A DNA stretch of 64,000 nucleotides from Dermacentor variabilis (GCF_050947875.1 NC_134573.1:48370115-48434114); one strand, 5' to 3'. Numbered from the stretch's first letter, positions 12,343 to 23,590 are shown. The notes: generated by a model from the letters alone, not told the origin. A program made the numbers and translations.

Positions 12343-12421
12343 TGTACTCGTCGGAATGTCCCCTTCCGGTAGTCCGGTAGTCCGGTAGTCGTCGGAATGT
12401 ACCCTTCCGACGACTACCGGA
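12278..12421. repeat. Rearrangement junction with two perfect hairpins and short tandem copies
   Basis: Arms 12278-12297 and 12323-12342 are perfect 20-bp inverted copies with a 25-nt loop. Arms 12381-12397 and 12405-12421 are perfect 17-bp inverted copies with a 7-nt loop. In between, TCCGGTAG is repeated three times (12365-12388) and AATGTACTCG twice (12331-12350). This lies where minus-strand RT thumb meets plus-strand RT palm. Confidence 0.9.
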
Positions 12422-12750
12422 AGCTAAACAACGTCACAAAGAAAGACGTGTACCCGTTGCCTCGTGTCGACGATTCTCTGGATAGATTGAGGCGCGCGAA
12501 GTATTTCTCCTCTATTGATCTGAAAAGTGGCTACTGGCAAATTGAAGTAGATGAGCGGGACCGCGAGAAAACTGCGTTTGTGACTCCGGACGGCCTTTAC
12601 GAATTTAGAGTACTCCCTTTCGGCCTCTGTTCCGCGCCAGCTACATTCCAGCGAATGATGGATACCGTTCTCGCTGACCTCAAATGGAAAAGCTGCCTCG
12701 TCTATCTCGATGATGTCGTTATCTTTTCGGAGACTTTTGACGAACACCTG
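12395..12750 (+). pseudogene. Gypsy RT palm fragment, inverted
   Basis: The plus frame reads DYRKLNNVTKKDVYPLPR, then FSSIDLKSGYWQIEVDE, KTAFVTPDGLYEFRVLPFG, CSAPATFQRMMD and the polymerase box YLDDVVIF, ending at FDEHL. The catalytic Asp residues are intact. It is cut exactly where the minus-strand thumb fragment starts, so the two parts were once one RT gene. It is flanked by minus-strand gag on its other side. Confidence 0.9.
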
Positions 12751-13953
12751 TGGAACCGCAGTTGTAGCACACGGGAGGGTCGCGGTTCACAGCGTCTTCC
12801 TCGAAACGAATGGTTGACGGCGGCGGGCGGCGAGAAAGTTCGTGGTCATGTGGATAACGTGTCGCTGCTGCTTGCTGAAATCCGGTATATCTTTCATAAG
12901 TCGCGTCGTGGTAGTAGGGTCGGTGCTGTTCTTGTCGCGGCCTAACAGAAGACGCAGGGCCTCGGGGGTAAAAACGCGGCTGCTCTCGTTGTGGCCGAGC
13001 GTCATAAGTAGGGCCTCTGTCGTAGAGACGTGGCTGCTGTCGGGGCGCGAGTTCATAATCCTCAGTGCCCCTTGCCGCAGGATACGGGGAGAAGGATGCC
13101 ACGTTTGGCTCAAAATCTGGTGGTAGGCGGAAGCTAGGAGTGCTTGGATGTGTCACTTGCGCGTGCAGGCTGAGCTCTTCCTGAACTATTTGTCGTATCG
13201 TTGATGCCAGATCGAGGGGCTGGTTGCTGTCCACGCTTGCAACTGTGGTCACATTGGCTAGCCTGCCAAACTTCGGCGTGATGCGCCTCGTCTTCAGTTG
13301 CTCGAAAGTACGACAGTGCCGAATGATGTCAGCGACGGAAGCCTGGCTGTCTTTTGCAATGAGGAAATTGTAAACATCCTCGGCAATTCCTTTTAGGATG
13401 TGCCCGATTTTGTCCTCCTCGGACATTACGGAGTCCACCATCCTACACAGTTTGATTACTGCCTCAATGTAGGTCGTGCAGGTTTCGCCTGGTACTTGCG
13501 CACGTTGCAGTAGCGTCTGTCCTGCCCTTTTCTTTTTCGTCGCGGAGTCGCCGAATCGCTCTTTGATTTCCGAAACAAATCTTCCCCATGTTGTGAATGT
13601 TTCCTCGTGGTTGTCGAACCATATCAACGCAGTATCCGTTAGAAAGAACACGACGGTAGAAAGCTGAGAAGCGCTGTTCCACCTGTTGGCGGCACTCACC
13701 CGGTGATAATGGATGAGCCATTCCGCGACGTCTTCGTCCGCTCTTCCGGCGAAGGGACGCGCATCTCTCAGTTGCAGAACAGAACTTGTCGGGGCAGCAG
13801 TTGGAATGGGCCGTTGTTCGTCTGCGTCGTGGGACATGTTCAGCTCCGGTGAATTCGGTGGGAGTCCAGCAAGGCGACGGCTCCGTCGAAGAACTTGTGG
13901 TTCAGCCTCCGTCTTCAGGTGTCGATTACCCAGCACCTTCCACCACAACTGTT
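12751..13953 (-). pseudogene. Gypsy gag, long open frame truncated in its zinc knuckle
   Basis: A minus-strand frame from about 13948 down into 12751 encodes a ~390-residue gag. It has the WF motif (LIWFDNHEE), FGDSATKKKRAGQ, KIGHILKGIAEDVYNF, then an Arg/Pro/Tyr-rich linker and the start of a CCHC knuckle (CYNCGSTG). The knuckle is cut before its His and last Cys, at the boundary with the inverted RT palm. Protease and RT fingers are missing. The first plausible ATG lies near 13837 (MSHDADEQ). The capsid frame is unusually well preserved for a broken element. Confidence 0.85.
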
Positions 13954-14034
13954 ACGAGACAAGAAATTGCTATGGACGAAAAAATAGAGCCATTCCGTGT
14001 TGAGCAAAATATTTCAATAAGTGTTTAGAGATTC
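13954..14034 (-). repeat. Possible inner end of the second gypsy 5' LTR
   Basis: On the minus strand the sequence ends ...TCTCGTAACA directly before GTTGTGGTGGAAGG. The same arrangement (GTAACA then TTGTGGTG) marks the LTR/primer-site border of the first gypsy element, so LTR sequence probably starts at 13954. It is cut off 81 bp later by an RTE insertion and I cannot find its other end. Confidence 0.45.
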
Positions 14035-14043
14035 TGGTATCAT

Positions 14044-17000
14044 GGTCATCATCATCATCATCATCAGCCTGGTTACGCCCACTGCAGGGCAAAGACCTCT
14101 CCTATACTTCTCCAACAACCCCGGTCATGTACTAATTGTGGCCATCTTGTTCCTGCAAACTTCCTAATGGCATCGGCGCACCTAACTTCTGCCGCCCCCT
14201 GCTACGCTTCCCTTCCCTTGCAATCCAGTACGTAACCCTTAATGACCAACGGTTATCTTCCCTCCTTATTACATATCCTGGCCAAGCCCCCCCTCCCCAA
14301 TTCGTTTTCTTGATTTCAACTAAGATGTCATTAACGCACGTTTGATCCCTCACCCAATCTGCTCTTTTCTTATCCCTTAACGTTACACCCACCATTCTCC
14401 TTTCCATAGCTCGTTGCGTCGTCCTCTATTTAAGCAGAACCCTTTTCGTAAGCCTCCAGGTTTCTCCACCATACGTGACTACTGGTAAGACACCGCTGCT
14501 ATACACTTTTCTCTTGAGGGATAGTATCAACCTGCTGTTCAACATTTGAGAATGCCTCCCAAAAGCACCACAGCCCCTTCTTATTCTTCTGATTATTTCT
14601 GTCTCAAGATCCGGATCCGTGGTCACTGCCTGCCTTAAGTAGTTGTATACGCTTACCATTTCCAGTGCCTCGCTACCTATCGTAAACTTCTGTTCTCTTC
14701 CGAGATTGTTAAAGATTACTTCAGTTTTCTACAGATTAATATTTAGACCCACCCTTCTGCTTTGCTTCTCCAGGTCAGCGGGCAAGGCAATGTCATCAGC
14801 GAATCGCAAGTTACAAAGGTATTCTCCATCAACTTTCATTCGCAATTCTTGCCGCTAAAGGTCTCTGAACATCACCTGTAAACACGCTGTAAATAGCATT
14901 GGAGAGATCGTATCTCCCTGTTAGACGCGTTTCTTATGGGGATTTTGTAGCTTTCTTTATGGAGGACTGCGGTGGCTGTGGAGCTGCTATAGATATCTTT
15001 CAGTATTTTTACATATGGCTCGTCTGCACCCTGATTCGGTAATGCCTCCATGACTGCTGAGGTTCTGACTGAATCAAACGCTTTTTCGTAATCAATGAAA
15101 ACTATATATAAGGGTTCGTTATATTATGCACATTTCTCTATCACCTGATTGATAGTGTGAATATGGTCTATTGCTGATTAGCCTTTACGGAATCCTGCCT
15201 GGCCCTTTGGTTGACAGAAGACTAATGTGGTCCTGATTCTATTTGCGATTACCTTAGTAACTACCTTTTAGGCAACGGGCAGTAAGCTGACCGGTCTATA
15301 ATTTTTCAAGTTTTTGACCTCCCATTTCTTATGGATTAGGATTATATTAGCGTTCTTCCAAGATTCCGGTAGGCTCGAGGTCATGAAGCATTGTCTATAT
15401 AGGGTGGCCAGTCTTTCTAGAACAATGTTTCCACCATTCTTCAACAAATCTGGTGTAACCTTATCCTCCCCACCTGCCTTCCTCATTTCAATAGCTCCCA
15501 AGGCGTTCTTTACTTCTTCCGGCGTTACTTGTAGGATTTCAAATTCCTCTAGACTATTCTGTCACGCATTATCGTCGTGGGTGCTACTGGTACTGTAGAA
15601 ATCTCTATAGAACTCCTCAGCCACTTGAACTATCTCATCCATATTAATAATGATATTGCCGGCTTTGTCTCTTAACGCATACATCTGATTCTTGCCTATT
15701 TCTAGTTTCTTCTTCACTGCTTTTAGGCTTCCTCCGTTCCTGAGAGGATGTTCAATGCTATCCATATTATGTTCCTTATGTCAGCTGTCTTACGCTTTTT
15801 GATTAACTTAGAAAGTTCTTCCAGTTGTATTCTAGCTGTAGGGTTAGAGGCTTTCATACATTGGCGTTTCTTGTTCACATCTTTCGTCTTCTGGGATACC
15901 TTAATGGTATCTTGTCTAACGATGTTTCCACCGACTTCTCTTGCACAGTCCTTAATGATGCCCATAAGATTGTCGTTCATTACGTCAACACTAAAGTCCT
16001 CTTCCTGAGTTAAAGCCGAAGACGTGTTCTGTAGCTTGATCCGGAATTCCTCTAGTTTCCCTCTTACCGCTAACTCATTGATTGGCTTCTTATGTACCAG
16101 TTTCTTCCGTTCCCTCCTCAGGTCTAGGCTATTTCGAGTTCTTACCATCCTGTGGTCACTGCAGCGCACCTTGCCGAGCACGTCCACTTCTTATATGATG
16201 CCATGGTAAGCGCAGAGTACGAGGTCTATTTCGTTTCTAGTCTCACCATTTGGGCTCCACGTCCACTTTCGGCGAATCTGCTTGTGGAAGAAGGTATTCA
16301 TTATCGTCACATTTATCTGTTCTGCAAAATCTACCAAAAACTCTTCCCTGCTATTCCTAGAGCCTATGCCATATTCCCCCACTGACTTGTCTCCAGCCTG
16401 CTTCTTGCCTACCCTGGCATTGAAGTCGCCCATCAGTTTAGGGTGTGTTGTTTTGACTTTACCCATCGCCGAGTGCACGTCTTCATAAAAGCTTTCGACT
16501 TCCTGGTCATCATGACTGGATGTAGGGGCGTAGACCTGTACGACCTTCAATTTGCACCTCTTATTATGTTTCACAAGAAGACCTGCCACCCTCTCGTCAA
16601 TGCTATAGGATTCCTTTATGTTACCAGCCAAATCCTTACTAATCCGGAATCTGACTCCTAGCTCTCGTCTCAGTTAGGCCCCGGTAGCACAGGACGTGCC
16701 CGCTTTTTAGCACTGTATATGCTTCTTCTGCCCTCCTAACCTTACTGAGCCCTATTATATCCCATTTACTACCCTATAATTCCTCCAATAACACTGCTAG
16801 ACTCGCCTCACTAGATAACGTTCCAACGTTAAACGTTGCGAGGTTCAGATTCGAATAGCGGCCTGTGTGGAGCCAGGGATTCTTAGCACCCTCTGCTGTG
16901 TCACAGATCTGACCACCGCCGTGGTCAGTTGCTTCACGGCTGCTGGGGCCTGAGGGCCGGGGTTTGATTATTGTATTCATATAGGAGGTTGTGGCCAAGT

Positions 17001-17094
17001 ACGGCACCAGGGTGGCCAATCCTGCTCTGGTGAGATTCCGGTATGCCTTCATTTTATTTTTCACAAAGAAAAAGATTTAATAGATCCTGAAAAG
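14044..17094 (-). mobile_element. RTE-clade LINE copy R1, degraded, with 9-bp target duplication
   Basis: Minus strand. The 3' end is the RTE-type tail, an ATG/ATC triplet repeat at 14044-14072. The ORF remnants include the endonuclease (LATFNVGTLSSEASLAVLLEEL; HPKLMGDFNARVG), an RT N-terminus (SWKNANIILIHKK, NYRPVSLLP) and the C-terminal ETWRLTKR and KKRADWVR segments, in several frames with stops. TGGTATCAT at 14035-14043 and 17095-17103 is a perfect target duplication. The 5' end differs from copies R2 and R3: it has an AT-rich leader followed by an ATG (MKAYRNLTRAG) and no tRNA-like head. Confidence 0.9.
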
Positions 17095-17103
17095 TGGTAT
17101 CAT

Positions 17104-18154
17104 TCCAAAGATATTCGTGGAGGTTCTTATTCAACGTGGACAGAAAAGCTAAATTTTTCTCGCATATTACATGATCTTTCACAATTTGTATGTACGGTAT
17201 GCACACTATTCAGAAATATGAACCTTCAAGTGAAGAAAAGATGGCACCCTTGAGTAATTTTTCACAGGTGGATAACGCAGAATTCTCAGAAAGGATCCTA
17301 AAAATTATTTATGCCGTCTTGCCTGTACGATCCGCTCAATCGTTGTAATTGCTGCCTATTTTTTGTTTTCATTGCAGTGAATATGCAGCTTTGGTGGTCT
17401 GGGCTGGCTTGAGAGAGCCGTAATTTGGCCGCTTAGGAAGTGCATAGTCGAAAATTGGCAAATCCGCACGCGAAATGCACTAATATTGTGCAGCTAACAC
17501 CACCTCAGGTAATGACCAGGGTATATCATCTCATGTGTTGCCGTTACATTTGCGCTAATTTTGTCAGTACTACAGAAAAACATGTTAAACGCAAAGTCAG
17601 ATGCAGAAACCGTATAAGGGGTACGTGTAGTTTACAAAAACACACTATATTGGGACACATACAAAAAGAAAAGTAATAAATAAATTTTAGATAAATAAAC
17701 AAAACAAGTAATTGTTCCGTATAAATGAGACAGCAGAGCCGTACACTTTCAACGAAATACGTGTGTCAGAAAACGATGGTCTATTCCTCAAAGTGTGATA
17801 GCGTGGTGTACACAAATTCGCCTTGATGTTCATAAGGTGCAGAAAACTTTATTTATTTATCATGGTGCAATACGCATTCTCACAATATTCTGCCAGTCAC
17901 TGTGCCATATGAATTTCACGCTCAAGATAATAGGGAAAGTGCGAATAAGTTTGCTTTGAAGAACAATGGAAAAAATGACTAGAGGATGGATGGTGTAAAT
18001 TCACGGAAGATGCAAATTAAAATCAATTCTGGGAAACATTAACATTCCGTAGTTCACACCACGGAATTTAGGCGCCGATGTATACACTACGAAACACAAC
18101 ATAACATACTAGGTAACCGTCGCCAGCGCAAACCTATATAGCAGGGCCACAAAT
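17104..18154. other. No recognisable gene
   Basis: AT-rich DNA with short open frames only; no domain, tRNA or repeat that I can support. It probably was continuous with 13954-14034 before the RTE insertion. Confidence 0.5.
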
Positions 18155-18415
18155 ATATTGGTAAACTCACGCATGAGTTGGCTCGCTAAGATTCAGACAA
18201 GCCCATGAATCTGAGTGAGCTCGGCTTAGTAGAATTCTGGTGAGTATGAGTCCGACTGAGCAGTGTGAGTAGAATTCTGCTGTTTCAGTGTCCAAGTGAG
18301 CATGGCTGTGTAGAATTCTGATCTGTCTGAGCGAGTCCAGCTGAGCAGAATTTTCATAAATCAAACTCGGGTGCGACCAGCTGAGTAGAATTCTGTTGAG
18401 TCTGAGCGAGGCCGT
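18155..18415. repeat. Diverged minisatellite (left flank of I-group LINE A)
   Basis: The motif AGAATTCTG recurs near 18231, 18271, 18321 and 18385, with GAGTCTGAGCGAG-like sequence between, giving units of roughly 40-60 bp. The same kind of motif (TTTTGGYGAGYGTGAGTCCGAC) reappears at 23475-23560 on the other side of the LINE. Confidence 0.6.
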
Positions 18416-18544
18416 CAGTCTCCGCTGCCTCGCTCCAGGGCTACAGGGCCGTGTCGAGCCGGCCCGGGGGGCGAGGTATTTGTACTTTGATCGACAGAGA
18501 GGCTTACTCATCTCACTCACGACCTCAAGCTGGCGAGTGGTAGA

Positions 18545-19000
18545 ATCGAAAATGTCATGGTTGAGATCCTGCTCGACGTTCCGCAGCGCAAGCAGCGCAG
18601 AAACAGCGTGTTCGTCCTCAATATCTATAGTAACCCCAGGGACTCCCGCCGGCAGTTCAAGACCATCCTCAAAGAAAGCGACCGACTTGGCCTGCCCCCG
18701 ACCCTTGGTCGTCGTTGGCGACTTCAACGCACCGTATGGCATCTGGGGTTAGGTCTACGACACTACTAAGGGGCGCGACCTGTGGCACAACACGAACGAG
18801 ATGGACCTCATTCTGGTCACTGAGAAGGATATTCCTACGCGCATTGGCAACTCCGTCACCCAGGACTCGACACCCGACCTCGCCTTCCTCAGGAGCGCCG
18901 GGGACGTGGGCTGGGAGAGCAACGCCGTCAGTTTGGCAGCGGCCACTACGTTCTCGAGACCAACTTCAAGGTGTCTCAGTGTAGGGTCAGGGAATTGACG
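18545..19000 (+). pseudogene. I-group LINE A endonuclease remnant
   Basis: AP-type endonuclease strands are visible across frames: FVLNIYSNPRD (18608-), VVVGDFNAPYGIWG with the metal-binding Asp-Asn pair (18708-18750), and ILVTEKDIPTRIGNSVTQDSTPDLAF (18811-18890). The domain nicks target DNA to prime reverse transcription. A stop after WG and frame changes inactivate it. Confidence 0.75.
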
Positions 19001-19484
19001 TTCATCGATCGGGACTATTTTCGCAAAATTCGAGAAGAACCCGGGAGTGCCAGGGCACCCGCCACCCTCGAAGAATGGTGTGGAGGCATCCGCAACGACG
19101 CTTCCGCGGCCAACAATAAAGTGGAAACGATCTCGACGTCGAGCGGATGGACAGCAGACTCACCCACCTGATCGTGGTCAAAAACGCCCTGCTCCGCCGA
19201 TGGAAGGGCAAGAGGCTCAATCGTAGACTCCGAAAGAAGATCTCAGAGTTCAACAAGGACATCGATGACTACTGTAAAGCGCTATTCCAAAACAGAAGTG
19301 GGACGAGCTCTGCTAAACTATCGACGGAAAGATGCGCAAAGGCAGATGCTGGGGTATGCTGAAGCACCTTCTCGACGAAAGCTGCTCGTATTCAAATCAG
19401 AGGCATACGTTCGCCCGGGCCCTTCACGAAGCCACCAGGTCTCACATGTTTGATTAACTCGTCTGAAAACCCATACAAAAGTAC

Positions 19485-20420
19485 ATGCCCGTCCATCGCG
19501 ATGAGGACCCAGTGACCAAACTCCCGGACCACCGAGGCCCTCTTCGCCCCGAGCTGGACGAAGACTTCTCCGTTGCCGAGGTTAGACAGGCCGTCTGCAC
19601 GCTTAGCCGCAAGTCTGCGCTGGGTCCGGATGGAGTCACCAACAGAATGTTGAGAAACCTCGACGACTCATCGATCGTCTTTCTGACTGGCAAGATCAAC
19701 GAGTCCTGGAAGAGCGGCTTTGTGTCTGTAGAATGGAAGAAGGCCTACACTCATTCCCAAGCCCGGCAAGGCCCCGAACATCAACACACTCAGGCTGATT
19801 TCTCTAACCTTCTGCGTCAGCAAGGTCATGGAGCGCGTCGTCCTCAACAGGCTGAATAGATACCTCGAAAAGAAGGAAGCGTACGCGTACAACATAATCG
19901 GCTTCTGCGCCGGACCCTCGACGCAGGATGCCATGAAACTAATCAAGGATCAGATTGTGGATGGCCGTTCCTGAGACGTCAAGGCTCTGCCGGTCTGGAC
20001 CTCAAGAAGGCTTTGGACAACGTGCGCCACACCTTCATTGTCAATACTATTTTGGATCTGGGTCTCGGTCCAGATTACACTGCGACATCAGCTATTTTCT
20101 AAAGCACAGGAAGGCCAAGCTTCCCATTGGAGACCCGCTCCGAAGATGTGCCCCTCGGATGGCGGGGCATTCCTCAGGGCGCCTTCATGTCCCCCACGCT
20201 GTTTAACATCGACTTGATTGGTCTTCCAGAAAGGTTGGCGCGCGTCGAGGATGTTAAGCACACCATCTACGCCGACGGCATCACCATCACGTGCTACGGC
20301 GGCTGAGAGGGCAGAGTCGAAGAAGCCATGAAGGAGGCGATCGACGTGATCGAGCAGTATCTCCGCCCCACCGGACTTCGATGCTCCCCCGCCAAGTCGG
20401 AGTTAGTGCTATAGCGAAAA
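19485..20420 (+). pseudogene. I-group LINE A reverse transcriptase remnant
   Basis: Starts with the RT linker (LDEDFSVAEVRQAVCTLSRKSALGPDGV), then fingers and palm across frames: LNRYLEKKEAY, a decayed GFCAGPSTQDA, LDLKKALDNV, GIPQGAFMSPTLFN and the polymerase box. The box reads YADG instead of YADD, so one catalytic Asp is lost in addition to several frameshifts. Confidence 0.75.
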
Positions 20421-21111
20421 GAGAAGGGAGGAAGACCCAAAGATTGGAAGCCAGTCTCCGAAAGCAGCGTCAGCCTTCGCACTTGTGACAGAGAGGGGAG
20501 GGGTGATACCCAGGGTCGACGTTATTTGGGTCCTGGGCATGTTTGTCGAATTCAATGGTTGGAACGGAATGGCTTTCCGGAAGATCACCGCAACGACGGA
20601 CAGCGCTTTTCACCCTGTTAGCTGAATGAAAAACTGGCCCCGACACATGAAGGAAAACAGTCTCCTCAGGCTAATCGATGCCTTAGTACTATGCCACTCC
20701 ACGTACACGAGTTCTATGCATAACTGGCTCAGAGCAGAGTGAGAGAAGCTCGGTGACTTCACTCACAAAGCAGTCAAGAGGGCTCTCGGGCTACCCATCA
20801 GGACCCATACCTAGGATCTCCTCAAGCTGGGGGTACATAACAACGCTGAGGAGTTATCCGAAGCCCAAGAATGCACGCAACTCACTCGCCTGACCCCCAC
20901 AGCGGCAGGTAAACGCTTCCTTGGATAGCTGGGTTACTACCCTGCGGGATTCCCGATGGTCACTAGCCCAATCCTTAGATGCATTCGACATAAGTTCTAA
21001 GTTGCCCCTGTGCCCTGAAACGTCCGTCCGGTCAACAACGAGGGCAGAGGCAAGGCCAGAGCAGCAGCGGTCCTCAAACAGTTCAAGCAACAATACATTA
21101 GAGCAAGCTTC

Positions 21112-21562
21112 ATGGACGCCGCGGAGTACAGCCATGGGAAGACCTTTGCCATCGTTATGGTGGACTCCAGTGGCACGATTTACAATAGCGCTTCGACTCG
21201 CAATTCAGACCCCGGAGTCGCCGAACACGTCACCATCACCCTCGCCCTGCTAGACGGTCTTGGGTCCGGGATATATAGCGATTCCAAAACAGCAAGTAGG
21301 GCTTTCCAGAAGGGTTGCATCGCCAAGCAAGCCGCTAGTCCTAGCGGGTCGAGCCAATGTGCTCTCGCGCGCCACTCGAGTCAATGGTTTTCCGCTCACG
21401 TAGGGTCGGTCGAGGGCACTCCCCTGAAACTCAAAGAGTCTGCTCACGAGGCTGCGCGTGACCTCACCGACCACCCTTCCTCTTTAAGGAGTGCCGACTA
21501 CCCTCCTCTCTACGGCCACAGGGACGCTCTGGCTAATCACATCAAGGTTATGAAATTCTTCT
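21112..21562 (+). pseudogene. I-group LINE A RNase H remnant
   Basis: The frame beginning MDAAEYSHGKTFAIVMVDSS resembles the first RNase H strand (usually YTDAA), followed by GVAEHVTITLALLDG and GIYSDSKTASRAFQKG with the Asp-Ser pair. It is truncated by the insertion of LINE B, downstream of which the C-terminal CPSCGQISTIAHMLWGC segment follows at about 23100-23165. Confidence 0.7.
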
Positions 21563-21572
21563 GCATGTCTAG

Positions 21573-22965
21573 TGCTGCGGTTCCATGGGTATACGGCCGC
21601 GTCTGTGTATACTGTGTTTTCTAGTGTGGCTAGGTTTCCTTCCACGTAATCTGCTCGTGCCTGCCTTCTGGCGGTGTGGAGATTCGGGTCCATGTTTCTC
21701 GGTAGGGGGCAAACCTCCAGTGTCTCACGAACGCTGTCTGGGATTGTAGCTAACCGATCCTCTATTCCTCTGTGTTATGCCCTATTCTTTTCAGGAGCTT
21801 GCGGCCGGTGGCAGTCTGCTGGAACCTGGCAATCTGTGCATTTAGCTGGGATTCCACGAGTTCTTCGAAGGCGTTGTTTAGGCCCATCTGTAACAGTTTA
21901 TCGTTGAGCGTTTTTCTTGGCAGATGTAGCGCTGTATGATACGTTTTACTTAGTAGCGTTCGCGCCTGTTCTTTTTCGTGCTTGGTCAAGTTGTGGTACG
22001 GGAGTGAGTACGTGACTCTGCTGACCACCAGGCTTCTGACCAGCTTGATTGTGTCTCCCTCTCTCATCCCTCTTCTTCTTTGAGATACCTTCATTATCAT
22101 CTAGAACTACAATGTTTAGAGTCGCGGCAGCAGTGGTAGACCACACGGGAGAACCAATTAGCTGCTCGACCCTGAGAAACTGCACGGTAGCGGAGGGGGA
22201 AGAAGTCGCCGTAGCTCTAGCGGCGGCTGAATGTTACCGCACGAACAAATGTTTAATAATTCTAACAGACTCCAAAGCAACATGAAGGAACTACACACAT
22301 GGCAGAGTTAGTAAGGAAGCACTGAAAATCCTCCTCGAAACAGAGTATCCTAACATAAACCTAAAACATAGGATCTTCTGGATACCGGCACACACCGGCA
22401 AAGAGGGCAACTCAAGGGTGGACAGCCTAGTTTGCCAACTCACGCACCGAGCAGGGCAGTCTGAAACCCTAGAGGCCCCCTTAACGGTGGAGCCGACGTA
22501 TGCAGAACTACTTAGCCACTACAGAGGAAGGAGACTTAAATACCCCCACCTCACACATCGCTCACACAACATGTGGCAGTCATCTGGCGAAGCCTGCAAG
22601 CAGGTACGTTCTTTAACCTGGACACACTACAAAAAATGTTCCCTACCCAGTACATGGATACATATCCGTGGTGCGGGGCAACCCCTATGTTATGCCACAT
22701 CACGTGGGAATGCAAGAGTAATTTCGCATTCCATAAAGTAAATAAGCCAAGTGCGTGACGATGGCAGGGTCTGCTCACCAGAAGCGACCTCGCAGCCCAA
22801 CGGGCTATTGTGCAGCCCGCCTGCGAGGCAGGAAGACTCAGCGGTGCCCTGGGATTGGGGCGCCGACCTTGTGAAGCGGCCAGGACTCAAGACATGAAGA
22901 CACCGGCCGACCGCCAATATCTCTCAGATATACAGCAATGATGTTTTTTCAGTCCATTCCATTGC
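21573..22965 (+). mobile_element. I-group LINE copy B: 5'-truncated, twin-primed insertion inside copy A
   Basis: The first part (21573 to about 22105) is minus-sense and encodes the RT C-terminus (SLVVSRVTYSLPYHNLTKHE) and the start of RNase H (NTVYTDAAVYPWNR). The second part (from about 22106) is plus-sense and continues exactly where the first stops (FRVAAAVVDHTGEP, IILTDSKAT, FWIPAHTG). This is the classic 5'-inversion layout. GCATGTCTAG at 21563-21572 and 22966-22975 is a perfect 10-bp target duplication. The tail is AATGATGTTTTTTCAGTCCATTCCATT. Confidence 0.9.
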
Positions 22966-22975
22966 GCATGTCTAG

Positions 22976-23345
22976 AAGGATCTTTCTACCCCCTCTCACC
23001 GCAAGTTGAATAGGGCGCAAACCGTTTCGCTGAGACTTCTACAGGCCGCCACATATACGTGTCTGTCCGTTCTACAGGAGGCTTACCCCGACGTATAATG
23101 CGGCGACGCCTGCCCGTCCTGCGGGCAGATCTCCACTATAGCACACATGCTCTGGGGGTGCGGGTCGACATATCCCATGTTCATCAAGAAGCAGTGGGAC
23201 TCGCTTCTCCGTAGCCTCGCTCTAAATTAGCAAATCCTGACTGTCCGGCGTGCCCGCGATCGGGCCAGTGGATTAGACCTGCCGGTCCCGACGTGGGATG
23301 AGCGTGGTGCGCGACGAGTTCGCGTCCTCGCCGAACTTGCAATAA
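22976..23345 (+). pseudogene. I-group LINE A C-terminal remnant
   Basis: Resumes after LINE B with LNRAQTVSLRLLQAATY, a stop, then CGDACPSCGQISTIAHMLWGC, the Cys/His motif that follows RNase H in this LINE group, and ends near ARRVRVLAELAIM. Two stops are visible. Its continuity with the sequence left of 21573 confirms that LINE B split an existing copy. Confidence 0.75.
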
Positions 23346-23352
23346 TGTTTCC

Positions 23353-23465
23353 TCACTCACTCACTCACTCACTCCCTCACTCCCTCACTCACTCACTCAC
23401 TCACTCACTCACTCACTCACTCACTCACTCACTCACTCACTCACTCACTCACTCACTCACTCACT
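23353..23465 (+). repeat. (TCAC)n tail of I-group LINE A
   Basis: About 28 TCAC units with two TCCC variants directly follow AATAATGTTTCC. Other I-group copies in this window have (TCC)n or (TC)n at the same place, so this is the LINE's own 3' simple repeat, perhaps expanded later. Confidence 0.85.
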
Positions 23466-23590
23466 GAGTCAGCCAAGTAGTATTTTGGCGAGTGTCAGTA
23501 TGGAAGCGAGCTCACTGGAGCAATATTTTGGTGAGCGTGAGTCCGACTTAGACCCCAAGCAAGAACATGTATTTTGTGGGTGAGCTTGAG
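23466..23590. repeat. Diverged minisatellite (right flank of LINE A)
   Basis: Two ATTTTGG(C/T)GAG units about 50 bp apart and GTGAGTCCGACTTAG match the left-flank minisatellite at 18155-18415. This suggests that LINE A inserted within one repeat array. Confidence 0.5.

Larger units (their letters stand above)
18416..23352 (+). mobile_element. I-group LINE copy A, degraded, interrupted by copy B
   Basis: Plus-strand ORF2 remnants lie in order: endonuclease, reverse transcriptase, RNase H and a C-terminal Cys/His segment, with many stops and frameshifts. The copy is split by a second LINE at 21573-22965; similarity resumes at 22966 after the target duplication. The 3' end is AATAATGTTTCC followed by a (TCAC)n tail. 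ORF1 is absent, so it is 5' truncated. Presence of RNase H points to the I/R1-like group rather than RTE or CR1. Confidence 0.8.

Noticed and set aside
23353..23465. CRISPR-like or telomeric repeat
   Set aside because: It is a 4-bp microsatellite without spacers, directly attached to a LINE 3' end.
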